A stretch of DNA of 64,000 bases, taken from the NCBI RefSeq assembly GCF_033304595.1, contig NZ_CP116341.1, positions 105,001 to 169,000 of the forward strand. Direction: 5' to 3'. The notes below the pieces were generated by a model, which saw nothing but the letters and a program-made list of their open reading frames with translations, was not told the origin of the DNA and did not search any database. Both the position numbers and the translations under genes were made by a program. Below, one piece after another: positions 56,381 through 64,000 of the stretch; within the stretch, counting starts at the first letter, position 1; the number at the start of each line of letters is the position of its first letter. The DNA comes from Sporosarcina jeotgali. Its GTDB lineage: Bacteria; Bacillota; Bacilli; Bacillales_A; Planococcaceae.

Positions 56381-56866
56381 TCAAATCAATTTTGAGAGCG
56401 GCAGCCGTTTATTCAACGTATGCATCAGCGGAATTCCGATAGCCATCACAATGAATTCACTAATGGCCAGATATCCCCACGTAATCCAGAATGGGAGGCC
56501 GAACACTAAATGCAGCTGCCATGAGATGATGCACATCGTGGTCGTAAAGACAGCCGTATTGACCATCATCCGTTTCACGGGACTCGTGATTCTTTTAATT
56601 AGAAAAAGGGTGATGCTTAACGAAATAATCGAATGGCCGACTCCGAATAGAAGGTCCATGGGGCCGACTTCCGATAATAGTAAGTTCGATACAAAGACAC
56701 CGATAATGATGCCTGCGAAATATTTTTTATTGAAAACGACCAAATGGTTAAAGATTTCAGCTAGACGAAACTGGATGTTCGTAAAGCCGAACGGGGCTAA
56801 GACGATCATAACGGCCACGTAAAGTGCCCCAATGATGCCGCTTACTGCAAGTGTTTTTGTTTTCAT
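56381..56866 (-). CDS. queT: QueT queuosine-precursor transporter (ECF S component)
   Basis: 161 aa, five to six helices. QueT signature near the N-terminus: GALYVAVMIVLAPFGFTNIQ then FRLAEIFNHLVVFNKKYFAG, and LLSEVGPMDLLFGVGHS. S component of an energy-coupling-factor transporter for preQ0/preQ1 or queuine; the ECF core is not in the window. A preQ1-I riboswitch overlaps its RBS region. Confidence 0.92.
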   Translation of the reverse strand: MKTKTLAVSGIIGALYVAVMIVLAPFGFTNIQFRLAEIFNHLVVFNKKYFAGIIIGVFVSNLLLSEVGPMDLLFGVGHSIISLSITLFLIKRITSPVKRMMVNTAVFTTTMCIISWQLHLVFGLPFWITWGYLAISEFIVMAIGIPLMHTLNKRLPLSKLI

Positions 56867-56877
56867 TTCCTTATAAG

Positions 56878-56916
56878 CTCCTTAGTTTTTTTTCGTGGGA
56901 GGATTTCGAACCACGT
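56878..56916 (-). promoter_or_regulatory. preQ1-I riboswitch
   Basis: On the minus strand CGTGGTTCGAAATCCTCCCACG forms the small hairpin, followed by the A-rich AAAAAAAACTAAGG that folds back in the pseudoknot. The final AAGGAG is the ribosome binding site region 11 nt before the queT ATG, so control is probably translational. Confidence 0.9.
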
Positions 56917-56983
56917 ATTTTGAACGCTATTCAGTTTAGCACTGAATGAGAGATTCGTACAGGGGATGAATCGACGATATAAA

Positions 56984-57008
56984 GTTTGTTCCGAATAGAA
57001 CTGGGAAT
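56984..57008 (+). promoter_or_regulatory. SigB-type promoter of the KGG protein gene
   Basis: GTTTGT-N13-GGGAAT, 47 nt before the ATG. Same hexamers as the paralogue A promoter. Confidence 0.6.
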
Positions 57009-57054
57009 ATAGGGAGTAACTATAAACAGCACGATTATGTTGGGAGGACTGAAG

Positions 57055-57279
57055 ATGACCGAGCAAGAGAATAATGAAAAAATGTCGAGAGAAGAAGCTG
57101 GACGCATGGGCGGGAAGGCAACAGCGAAGAAGCATGATAAAGAGTTTTATCAAGAAATCGGTAAAAAGGGAGGACAGGCAACCTCGCAAAATCATGGGAA
57201 AGAATTCTATGAAGAAATTGGACAAAAGGGAGGAGCAGCCCGCGCAGAACATAGGAGTAAAAAAACGGATGACAGCTAA
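57055..57279 (+). CDS. KGG-repeat stress protein (YciG/GsiB-like)
   Basis: 74 aa from ATG 57055 (RBS TGGGAGGACTG). Highly hydrophilic with three repeats of EE(A/I)G.(M/K)GG.A(T/R), at about 14-26, 34-46 and 55-66. This is the stress-induced KGG motif of GsiB and YciG, linked to desiccation and general stress. SigB-like promoter upstream. Confidence 0.9.
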   Translation: MTEQENNEKMSREEAGRMGGKATAKKHDKEFYQEIGKKGGQATSQNHGKEFYEEIGQKGGAARAEHRSKKTDDS

Positions 57280-57521
57280 AGCATAAGAGAATTTTCACTT
57301 TTACTATCGGATGAAAAGGTGAGACGAAGACACACATGTACACGATTTAAATGAAGAACCATTAAAATAAGTATGGATCGATGTTTTCTTCAAAGCAGGA
57401 GGGGAACATAAAAAAGAGTACTATCTAAAAGGCAGGCAGTTGGCGCATATCACTTCCATCCTCACTAGACGGAGCATATGTCCGCGACTGGCTGCTTTAC
57501 TTCATTGAAGGAGGAATTCGT

Positions 57522-57851
57522 ATGACCTCTCAACAGTATGAGGAATGTTTAAAAGCGTGTATAGAGTGTTTAGAGGCATGTAACACTTGTTTTGACGCTT
57601 GCTTAAAAGAAGATGATGTGAAAATGATGGCGGAATGCATTCGTCTGGATCGGGAATGCGCGGATATTTGCACGCTCGCAATTCAAGCGATGACCCGCGA
57701 CAGCCCGTTTGCGAAAGAAATTTGTCAGTTGTGTGCTTACATTTGTGATCATTGCGCTGAAGAGTGCGGCAAACATGACCACGAGCACTGTCAGCGTTGT
57801 GCAGAAGCGTGTAAGAAATGTGCGGAAGCTTGCCGTAAGATGCTTGTTTGA
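57522..57851 (+). CDS. Four-helix Cys-rich copper-binding protein (Csp/YhjQ-like, DUF326)
   Basis: 109 aa with 19 cysteines arranged mostly as CxxxC along amphipathic helices (YEECLKACIECLEACNTCF, CQLCAYICDHCAEECGK, CQRCAEACKKCAEACRK). No signal peptide, so cytosolic like Csp3. Csp proteins line a four-helix bundle with Cys thiolates and store many Cu(I) ions. RBS GAAGGAGGAA. Stand-alone with its own terminator. Confidence 0.9.
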   Translation: MTSQQYEECLKACIECLEACNTCFDACLKEDDVKMMAECIRLDRECADICTLAIQAMTRDSPFAKEICQLCAYICDHCAEECGKHDHEHCQRCAEACKKCAEACRKMLV

Positions 57852-57927
57852 TTTTTGGTAACGGTTTGACGATTCGTAGAGGTTATTAGATTTGAAAGTA
57901 TATCGTAGGTTCAATCCTTTGAAATTT

Positions 57928-57973
57928 AAAAACACAATCCTTCGTCCATATTCAGGGCGAGGGATTGTGTTTA
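57928..57973 (+). terminator. Bidirectional terminator
   Basis: AACACAATCC-TTCG / CGAG-GGATTGTGTT stem with flanking A- and T-runs. Confidence 0.85.
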
Positions 57974-57978
57974 TTTTA

Positions 57979-58152
57979 TTAGCGATTTGCGTCCTTCTGA
58001 TCCATTCCTTGCCCTGCTGCTTTCTTCTTTTTCTTCGCTGCATCATTCTGTCCAATGACATCAAAATCATCTGGACTCAAATCCATGCCGTATCCGAATT
58101 CTTCACGGCCCAGCTGCTTAGCTTTCTGCTTTCGTTTTTCCTCTTTATTCAA
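57979..58152 (-). CDS. Small hydrophilic hypothetical protein
   Basis: 57 aa with a TTG start, chosen because a perfect GGAGGTGA sits 5 nt upstream. Lys/Glu-rich N-terminus (NKEEKRKQKAKQLGREEF), acidic middle (YGMDLSPDDFDVIG), Lys-rich tail. Probably disordered. Family not recognised. Confidence 0.65.
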   Translation of the reverse strand: MNKEEKRKQKAKQLGREEFGYGMDLSPDDFDVIGQNDAAKKKKKAAGQGMDQKDANR

Positions 58153-58296
58153 TGAAATCACCTCCATTGAAAAGTATGTGCATCCTCAAAAGAATCATTC
58201 CCCCGCACATCTTAAGAATTTCTTCATACTTTCCCTTCTCAAATGTTAAGAAGTCCCTGTTACAATAAAACTATCGAGCAAGAAAGAGGTGCGGTT

Positions 58297-58986
58297 ATGG
58301 CAGCGATGACGATTTTGGTCGCGGATGATGACAAAGAAATCCGTGATGGCATAGAGATCTATTTGAAAAACGAAGGATACCGTGTGTTAAAAGCGGCAGA
58401 TGGCCGGGAAGCGCTGGATCTGCTTAGCAAAGAAGAAGTTCACTTGCTGATCCTCGACATCATGATGCCGAACATGGACGGCATCACCGCGACATTCAAA
58501 ATTCGCGAAGCGCAAAATGTTCCCATTATTATGCTGAGTGCGAAAGTAGAAGAATCGGATAAAATTCATGGTCTTTCCGTCGGTGCAGATGATTATGTAT
58601 CGAAGCCGTTCCAGCCGATGGAATTGATGGCGCGTGTGAAATCACAATTGCGGCGCTACGTCCAGCTCGGTACGTTTGACGGCGGAACGACGCTTGAAAT
58701 CGATGGATTGGTGCTGGACGAAGAAGCGAAAACGGTTACTCTTGACGGCACACCGGTTAAATTGACGCCAACTGAATTCAAAATAACAGAGTTGCTTATG
58801 AAACATCCTGGACGCGTGTTTTCCATCAATGAAATCTATGAGCGTGTATGGAACGAAGAGGCTTACAATGCGGAAAACATTGTGGCGGTTCATATCCGTA
58901 AAATTCGTGAAAAAATTGAAGCTGATCCGAAAAATCCGCGATATGTAAAGGTGGTGTGGGGTGTTGGGTACAAAATCGAGAAATAA
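58297..58986 (+). CDS. OmpR-family response regulator
   Basis: 229 aa from ATG 58297 (RBS AGAGGTG); an upstream in-frame extension is unlikely. Receiver with D54 (LLILDIMMPNMDG) and Lys in YVSKPFQPME, then a winged helix with LTPTEFKITELLMKHPGRVF and VRKIREKIE-type recognition helix (HIRKIREKIE). Paired with the kinase 157 nt downstream. Confidence 0.95.
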   Translation: MAAMTILVADDDKEIRDGIEIYLKNEGYRVLKAADGREALDLLSKEEVHLLILDIMMPNMDGITATFKIREAQNVPIIMLSAKVEESDKIHGLSVGADDYVSKPFQPMELMARVKSQLRRYVQLGTFDGGTTLEIDGLVLDEEAKTVTLDGTPVKLTPTEFKITELLMKHPGRVFSINEIYERVWNEEAYNAENIVAVHIRKIREKIEADPKNPRYVKVVWGVGYKIEK

Positions 58987-59143
58987 TACTGCACTTTTCT
59001 GGTCTATTACTTCCATCGTCATTGCGCTCGGAAGTATCGTTTATTGCTTCCCGCATATTACGGATCTTGCGAGTAACGGCATCGCCCGAACCACTCGAAC
59101 GGTAACGTACTTCATCCAAATTATAAAAGGAGGCACAGTGTGA
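58961..59143 (+). CDS. Candidate 60-aa membrane protein between regulator and kinase
   Basis: GTG-initiated ORF that starts inside the regulator 3' end with AAAGGTGG just upstream. Its TGA lies directly on the kinase start. One clear membrane helix (LFWSITSIVIALGSIVYCF), short charged ends. Overlapping both neighbours suggests a translationally coupled accessory protein of the two-component system. It could still be a chance ORF. Confidence 0.5.
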   Translation: MLGTKSRNNTALFWSITSIVIALGSIVYCFPHITDLASNGIARTTRTVTYFIQIIKGGTV

Positions 59144-61365
59144 TGAAACGTTACACACCGATAATGATATGGGCAGTCCTAGTGACGATTGCGATTAGCG
59201 GGCTCGTGACAGTCACGAGCCGCGGACCAGAATTAGTATTAAAAAGCTTTCCACAATCCGAACAATTTCAAAATTACCTGGAAGATATCTATAAAGACCT
59301 TGGACGGACAGTCTTAAACCCGATTGACTTGGAGGAGGCAGAGAAAAAACTGACTGTTTCACCCTCTGAAATCCAAGTGTACCGCACGTATTACGGCAGT
59401 TTGGCAGAGCAGATAGACGATGTTCAAATGCAGTATGAAGACCAAATTCGGGAAGCCGAAGCCAAGCCCGACGTTAAACAGGCTTTAGTTGATGAACGGG
59501 ACGGGAAAATTGAGGACATCCGGAAGAACTTTGAAGACGATACTTATGTTGAAAACAAAATCTTGAACGGAAAGAAACATCAATTGGCACAACTGATAAA
59601 AGACTACAAATCTAGAAGTATGGGTTCCGCTATACCTGTTGCGTATGATTTGGCTCAGGTCGCGGGAGGAGAAACTCACAAGAAATGGGAAGTTAGCGGA
59701 CCTTTTGGATACGAGCATAAGTTCAATGGAAACACCGGTTATTTGAAGGTAGAAGGCCTGGACACAGACTTTTACGACAGTGCCAGCGGGATCTCTACGT
59801 ACACAGATGAGTTGCATAACGCGGTTGGCATCAACTTATCGACCGAAGACATGAATGCAATTTCTCCAGCGTCTGTTCTTTATAAGGGCAAGGTTGCTGT
59901 TCCTTCCTCAGTATTCCAAAAAGGCGGTGTGCTCTACGGGGAAGCAAAGCAATACCAATCCATCAAGATTATGCTTATCCTGTCAGGGATTGCAGGAATC
60001 GCTGCACTGATTGCACTCTTTACGGTGTGGAAATTCAAATGGGCATGGTTTAAAGATCTTCCATTAACGAAAAGGTATGATGAGCTTCGTATTGATGTGA
60101 AAGCAGGAGTATTTCTAATCCTTTTGTTAATTGTGATGAACTTTGTACAGAATGCATCTTTTAGAATGAATAACATGGTACTCGAAGGCTATTCATTTAG
60201 CATTCCCAGGGTCGTATGTATGTTCGTGATAAATGCCATTTGTATTGCGTTTCTGACATTCCAAGCTGGAAATGCAATGACGCGTTATCAACAGCCTGGG
60301 GTCTTCGAAAAGGATGTGAAGAATAGCTACATGTGGCAACTTGCAAATAGCATGAAAGATGTATTCTTGAATCGTTCGATTGCTATCCAGACATTTATCT
60401 TACTGATTGGGTTTTTCCTTGCAGGAGTAGGTTTTGTCGGCTCGGCAGTTGCCGGAGGATTGTTTGTGATTTATATGTTTTGCGTATTATTCATCGGGTT
60501 GCCAATCTTGTTCATCTACATGCGCCGCATGGGTTACTTAAATAGAATTTTCAAAGCGACAGAAGATATGGCAGCTGGAAGATTGAACAGTGATATCAAG
60601 GTGATTGGACGGTCGCCGTTCGCTAAACATGCGGTCAATTTGAACAATCTGCGTGAAGGCGTGGAGCAATCAGTTAGCAGCCAGGCGAAAAGTGAGCGAT
60701 TGAAAACGGAATTGATCACAAATGTAAGCCATGATTTACGGACGCCCCTCACGTCAATCATCACATATACGGATTTGTTGAAAAACCAAAATTTATCTAA
60801 TGAAGAGCGGGCAGAATATGTAGACGTGCTGGACCGGAAATCGCAGCGTTTGAAGACGCTGATTGAAGACTTGTTCGAAGTCTCTAAAATGTCGAGCGGG
60901 ACGATGGAGTTGTACAAACAGCGAGTCGATCTCACCCAGCTGGTTCAACAAGCCATTGGGGAACATACAGATAAGATGGCGGAAATCCCGCTTGATTTTA
61001 GGGTGTCGGTTCCCGAAGAACCTATGCCTGCAGTGCTGGATGGACAACGATGGTGGCGGATGCTTGATAATTTAATTGGCAATGCATTGAAGTATTCACT
61101 TCCAGGCACACGGGTATTTGTAACACTGCGTGAAACCGGCGGTATGGCGGAGTTCATCATCAAAAATATTACTGCGTATGAGTTGAATGAAAACGTGGAT
61201 GAGCTGTATGAGAGGTTCAAACGAGGAGATGCCTCACGTCATACGGATGGATCTGGTCTTGGCCTTGCGATTGCACAATCAATTGTTGACATGCATGGGG
61301 GCACGATGGCAATTGACGTAGATGGCGATTTGTTTAAAGTGACAGTTCGTGTACCGCTGGATTAA
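59143..61365 (+). CDS. Multi-helix sensor histidine kinase
   Basis: 740 aa, ATG 59143 with AAAGGAGG 8 nt upstream. One N-terminal helix (about 5-25), a large extracytoplasmic region with a coiled segment (about 25-270), then five or six further helices (about 275-480). HisKA with H530 (TNVSHDLRTPLTSII), N box LDNLIGNALKYS, and G2-type GSGLGLAIAQSIVD. No ordinary DxGxG G1 box is visible: that stretch reads FIIKNITAYEL, as in several VanS-like kinases. Partner of the regulator at 58297-58986. Stimulus unknown. Confidence 0.92.
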   Translation: MKRYTPIMIWAVLVTIAISGLVTVTSRGPELVLKSFPQSEQFQNYLEDIYKDLGRTVLNPIDLEEAEKKLTVSPSEIQVYRTYYGSLAEQIDDVQMQYEDQIREAEAKPDVKQALVDERDGKIEDIRKNFEDDTYVENKILNGKKHQLAQLIKDYKSRSMGSAIPVAYDLAQVAGGETHKKWEVSGPFGYEHKFNGNTGYLKVEGLDTDFYDSASGISTYTDELHNAVGINLSTEDMNAISPASVLYKGKVAVPSSVFQKGGVLYGEAKQYQSIKIMLILSGIAGIAALIALFTVWKFKWAWFKDLPLTKRYDELRIDVKAGVFLILLLIVMNFVQNASFRMNNMVLEGYSFSIPRVVCMFVINAICIAFLTFQAGNAMTRYQQPGVFEKDVKNSYMWQLANSMKDVFLNRSIAIQTFILLIGFFLAGVGFVGSAVAGGLFVIYMFCVLFIGLPILFIYMRRMGYLNRIFKATEDMAAGRLNSDIKVIGRSPFAKHAVNLNNLREGVEQSVSSQAKSERLKTELITNVSHDLRTPLTSIITYTDLLKNQNLSNEERAEYVDVLDRKSQRLKTLIEDLFEVSKMSSGTMELYKQRVDLTQLVQQAIGEHTDKMAEIPLDFRVSVPEEPMPAVLDGQRWWRMLDNLIGNALKYSLPGTRVFVTLRETGGMAEFIIKNITAYELNENVDELYERFKRGDASRHTDGSGLGLAIAQSIVDMHGGTMAIDVDGDLFKVTVRVPLD

Positions 61366-61387
61366 CTTCAAATGAAGGCTGTATTTT

Positions 61388-61416
61388 AAGCACTGCTTTT
61401 AGCAGTGCTTTTTTTG
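61388..61416 (+). terminator. Terminator of the two-component operon
   Basis: AAGCACTGC-TTTTA-GCAGTGCTT followed by T7. Confidence 0.9.
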
Positions 61417-61653
61417 CGTAGAATTTTTACGCGTCCGCTACAAAAATGATACATAAACGAATATGAAGAAGCATAATATGGATTCGGCAGTAACTATGAA
61501 CATCTTTCTATCATGGAAATTTTGAACAGGACCTATTTACATTATAGAACCAGCAGTTCTATATGTTTCGTGTCGTTCATATAAGTAGTGTTTATCTAAT
61601 CCCGCAGGTTTTAGCTGGTTAGAGACTTCCAATTGTCGGCAGGAATAAGGAAG

Positions 61654-61695
61654 TGCAACTAACGTTCGATTAAAGGTTCATTAGTTGCTATTTTT
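61654..61695 (+). terminator. Terminator-like hairpin in the polysaccharide operon leader
   Basis: GCAACTAA / TTAGTTGC stem with an 18-nt loop followed by TATTTTT, 25 nt before the epimerase start. It may be an attenuator. The upstream 61560-61650 segment has further short complementarities (CTTCC/GGAAG) but no riboswitch class that I recognise. Confidence 0.5.
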
Positions 61696-61719
61696 AATGA
61701 CGGGAAAGAGGCGAAGGCG

Positions 61720-62649
61720 ATGAAAGTGCTGGTGACAGGCGGGGCAGGATTTATCGGATCGTACGTTACTGAGGAGTTAATTGCACAAAATCATGAGGTT
61801 GCAGTAATAGATAACCTTTCAACAGGGAAAATGAGTCAAGTTCCTAAATCAGCTGTTTTCTATAAAGGAGATATACGAAAAAAAGAAATAGAAAAGTTTT
61901 TTGCTGACTTTCAACCGGACTGTGTCATTCATTTAGCTGCCCAAGTGTCTGTAGCAAAATCTTTACAAGCACCATTAAACGATAGTGAAGTAAATATTAT
62001 TGGCACGATTAATGTACTGGAGGCATGTGTGAAATATCATGTGAAAAAAATAGTTTTTGCTTCAACGGCTGCATTATACGGAAATCCGGGGTATTTGCCG
62101 CTTGATGAGGACCATCAAATGAAGCCTATTTCATTTTATGGATTGTCTAAAAAGCATGCGGAAGCATATATAAGAATGTTTTCCAGACTGCACGGGATCA
62201 CTTACACCATTTTGCGTTATGCCAATGTATATGGAATGAGACAAGACTCGAATGGAGAGGCAGGAGTCGTGTCGATTTTCATTGATAACTTTTTGAACAA
62301 TCAACCTCTTACTATTCTGGGAGATGGGAATCAAACGAGAGATTTTATTTTTGTGAAAGATGTAGCCAGAGCCAATGTGATTGCGTTAACGAATGGAGAC
62401 AATGAAATCATTAACATTGGTACACAAAAGGAAACTTCAGTGCAAAACATCTTAAACGAATTGAATGAGATAACCGGAAGGGACATAGTGCCTGTTTTTC
62501 TTGAGGAGCGCCCTGATGATATTAAGAACAGTTGCTTAGCGAACGAAAAAGCGAAAACTGTACTTGGATGGGAACCATCGTATTCATTTGCTGATGGGCT
62601 GAATATGACGATTAGATACTGTGAGCAAGAAATGTTAATACAGAGCTGA
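61720..62649 (+). CDS. NAD-dependent UDP-sugar 4-epimerase (GalE-like)
   Basis: 309 aa extended SDR. Rossmann motif VTGGAGFIGS (about 5-14), VIDNLSTGK, HLAAQVSVAKS, catalytic FASTAALYG and YGLSKKHAE (Y-x3-K, about 140), then LRYANVYGMRQ and DFIFVKDVARA. Predicted to interconvert UDP-Glc/Gal or their N-acetyl forms, feeding surface polysaccharide synthesis. First gene of the operon running off the window. Confidence 0.9.
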   Translation: MKVLVTGGAGFIGSYVTEELIAQNHEVAVIDNLSTGKMSQVPKSAVFYKGDIRKKEIEKFFADFQPDCVIHLAAQVSVAKSLQAPLNDSEVNIIGTINVLEACVKYHVKKIVFASTAALYGNPGYLPLDEDHQMKPISFYGLSKKHAEAYIRMFSRLHGITYTILRYANVYGMRQDSNGEAGVVSIFIDNFLNNQPLTILGDGNQTRDFIFVKDVARANVIALTNGDNEIINIGTQKETSVQNILNELNEITGRDIVPVFLEERPDDIKNSCLANEKAKTVLGWEPSYSFADGLNMTIRYCEQEMLIQS

Positions 62650-62666
62650 TGGAAGGAGGCGCTGTT

Positions 62667-63437
62667 ATGCAAAGAGAGATGACTCTAAAAGATTTCTTTT
62701 TTTTAATTAAGAAAAGAATTCTTCTGATCAGTGTGACAGCGGCTGTCTTAGTTGCCATTACCGCACTGGCTGCATTCTATATTTTTAAACCGGTATATGA
62801 AGCCAGTGAATATATCCTGGTAGGTAATTTACAAAACAAAAACCAAGAAAATTCCTATGAAGAAACTCAAAAGATTCCACGTATGATGGCGTCTTCTGTA
62901 GATTTTATTAAAAGTCCCATTGTATTAAATGCAGTGAAAGAAGAATTAGGGTTAAAAGGACACTCATTTGATGGGAAATTAGTAATTAGAAACAACAAAG
63001 ACTCTCAGCTCATTATCATTACTGTAAAGGATCAAGACGAAAAACTGGCCAGAGATATCGCCAATACGACAGCAGTTATCGCCATCGATAAAATGAATGG
63101 CCTCCTTCAATTTGATCAAGTGAAACTTCTTGGGAAAAATGATGATGTTATTAAAACCAATAATGAACTAGCTGCACTAGCTATCGCTTTAATCGCAGGA
63201 CTATTAGCTGGTATTGGACTAGCAGTCGTCCGCGAGCAGTTAGATAGCTCGTTTAAAAGAGAAGGGATTGTAGAAGAGTTGCTCGGTGTACCGCTTTTAG
63301 GAAGTTTTAGCGAGAAAATAGAACTTCAAAAGATTGGCAGGGGAGCATACCCCTATAGTGGCCCAGACGATGAAAGGAGGTCATTGGTTGTTCAGGAAAA
63401 GAAAAGACAAGTGGATAAAGCAACTGAAGTCTCCTAG
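62667..63437 (+). CDS. Polysaccharide chain-length determinant / kinase activator (Wzz/YveK-like)
   Basis: 256 aa from ATG 62667 (RBS GAAGGAGG). Two membrane helices (about 22-42 and 168-190) flank an extracytoplasmic domain. Shorter periplasmic-type loop than proteobacterial Wzz, as in YveK/CapA activators of Gram-positive BY-kinases. The cytosolic C-terminal tail (about 195-256) would contact the kinase encoded next, whose start overlaps by 50 nt. Confidence 0.88.
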   Translation: MQREMTLKDFFFLIKKRILLISVTAAVLVAITALAAFYIFKPVYEASEYILVGNLQNKNQENSYEETQKIPRMMASSVDFIKSPIVLNAVKEELGLKGHSFDGKLVIRNNKDSQLIIITVKDQDEKLARDIANTTAVIAIDKMNGLLQFDQVKLLGKNDDVIKTNNELAALAIALIAGLLAGIGLAVVREQLDSSFKREGIVEELLGVPLLGSFSEKIELQKIGRGAYPYSGPDDERRSLVVQEKKRQVDKATEVS

Positions 63438-64000
63438 AAGATGGGCAGGAACAGAGCAAATCCGGATGATCAGAATGAATACACAACATATATTGAAGAA
63501 CGAAAGGTGTATTTTAATGGTAACCTCCCCGGAAGATAATTCCGGTCAATCACTGATCTCTTTGAAACTGGCAAGTTCATTTGCTGAAGCAGGAAAAAGA
63601 GTGCTGCTAGTAGATATGAATTTCAGAGGACCTATTATTCATCGTCTGTTTGATATGCCAAATACTAAAGGATTAAGCAATATATTAAGAGGAGAACAAG
63701 GTGAAATTTCTAAAGTATCCGTTGATAATCTGCATTTTCTTCCCGCAGGTTCCTTGCCGATTTACCTAGAGAGCTTAAGTAAAATTGAACAGCTTCTAGT
63801 TGCATGGCATCGAATCTACGATGTCATCCTATTGGATACTCCAGCATTTTTGACAGCTGCAGACTCACAACTGGTTTCTTCAGTTTGCAGTGGTGTCATC
63901 CTGGTGATTCAGGAAGACCAGACAAAAGAAAAGGATGCTTTGCAGGTGAAAAAAGTTTTGAATAGAGCTAACACCCAGCTATTAGGAGCAGTATACCAAA
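63388..64000 (+). CDS. CpsD/CapB-family BY-kinase homologue (partial, degenerate Walker A)
   Basis: Starts at TTG 63388, inside the Wzz-like gene, with GAAAGGAGG 7-8 nt upstream; 204 codons visible, 3' end outside the window. Order: basic N-terminus, then LMVTSPEDNSGQSLISLKLA (Walker A region), LLVDMNFRGPIIHRLFDM (Walker A'), NILRGEQ, and VILLDTPAF (Walker B). The family pattern is GEGKST; here the invariant Lys is Gln54 and Ser/Thr is followed by Leu. Nucleotide binding may be impaired, so it may act as a pseudokinase or scaffold. The tyrosine-rich tail cannot be seen. Confidence 0.8.
   Translation, partial: MFRKRKDKWIKQLKSPRRWAGTEQIRMIRMNTQHILKNERCILMVTSPEDNSGQSLISLKLASSFAEAGKRVLLVDMNFRGPIIHRLFDMPNTKGLSNILRGEQGEISKVSVDNLHFLPAGSLPIYLESLSKIEQLLVAWHRIYDVILLDTPAFLTAADSQLVSSVCSGVILVIQEDQTKEKDALQVKKVLNRANTQLLGAVYQ

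Noticed and set aside
57280..57521. Possible gene remnant between the KGG and copper-protein genes (frame with KKEYYLKGRQLAHITSIL)
   Set aside because: The open stretch is short, has no start or RBS and no recognised similarity, so I do not call it.

Overview
The window looks like chromosomal DNA of a Gram-positive, spore-former-type Bacillota, most likely a Planococcaceae member such as Sporosarcina. This is inferred from the rRNA, SigB-type promoters, B. subtilis-like gene families, strong GGAGG ribosome binding sites and frequent GTG/TTG starts. No database search was possible.

Layout. 1-2.97 kb: 3' end of an rRNA operon (partial 23S, 5S, terminator). 3.0-6.4 kb: minus-strand remnant of a Pel-type exopolysaccharide locus. 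It holds a c-di-GMP-I riboswitch before a secreted PelA-hydrolase-like protein, an intact pelD-like gene, a 47-codon pelE-like stub and a broken galE-like gene. 6.7-10 kb: YihY protein, two-component system, small membrane protein. 10.3-15.4 kb: acetate symporter operon, then a marR / DHA2 efflux / MBL-hydrolase operon. 15.6-21.6 kb: cardiolipin synthase, topB, an SLH protein and an uncharacterised enzyme-like protein. 21.8-23.1 kb: two small genes and decayed remnants (BlaI/BlaR1-like and others). 23.2-24.6 kb: tsuA-tsuB thiosulfate uptake pair. 25.4-30.8 kb: xanthine-dehydrogenase-type molybdoenzyme genes with maturation genes divergent. 30.8-37.7 kb: small proteins, OpuC-type osmoprotectant transporter, AGCS symporter broken by one in-frame stop, TsdA-like dihaem cytochrome c with a fragment of a second copy upstream. 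37.7-45.6 kb: AlaX, EamA, a cluster of small stress proteins with SigB-like promoters, VTC/DUF4956 pair, AI-2E-type permease. 45.7-50.7 kb: NitT/TauT-type ABC transporter, EmrE-like transporter, pepT. 51-55 kb: CstR-like persulfide sensor, SAM riboswitch plus metY, BCCT transporter. 55.4-56.0 kb: a 195-bp tandem repeat. 56-61.4 kb: preQ1 riboswitch plus queT, KGG stress protein, Cys-rich copper protein, second two-component system with a small membrane ORF between its genes. 61.7-64 kb: start of a polysaccharide operon (epimerase, Wzz-like, BY-kinase-like with a degenerate Walker A; runs off the end).

Themes. Sulfur handling recurs: thiosulfate uptake, a TsdA-like cytochrome, a CstR-type sensor, and SAM-controlled MetY. 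Osmotic and general stress recurs: OpuC, BCCT, SigB-like promoters, CsbD, GSP17M, KGG. Cell-surface polysaccharide occurs twice, once decayed with c-di-GMP control and once apparently live. Three intergenic arrays with 20-21-bp periodicity at unrelated loci are the least explained structures.
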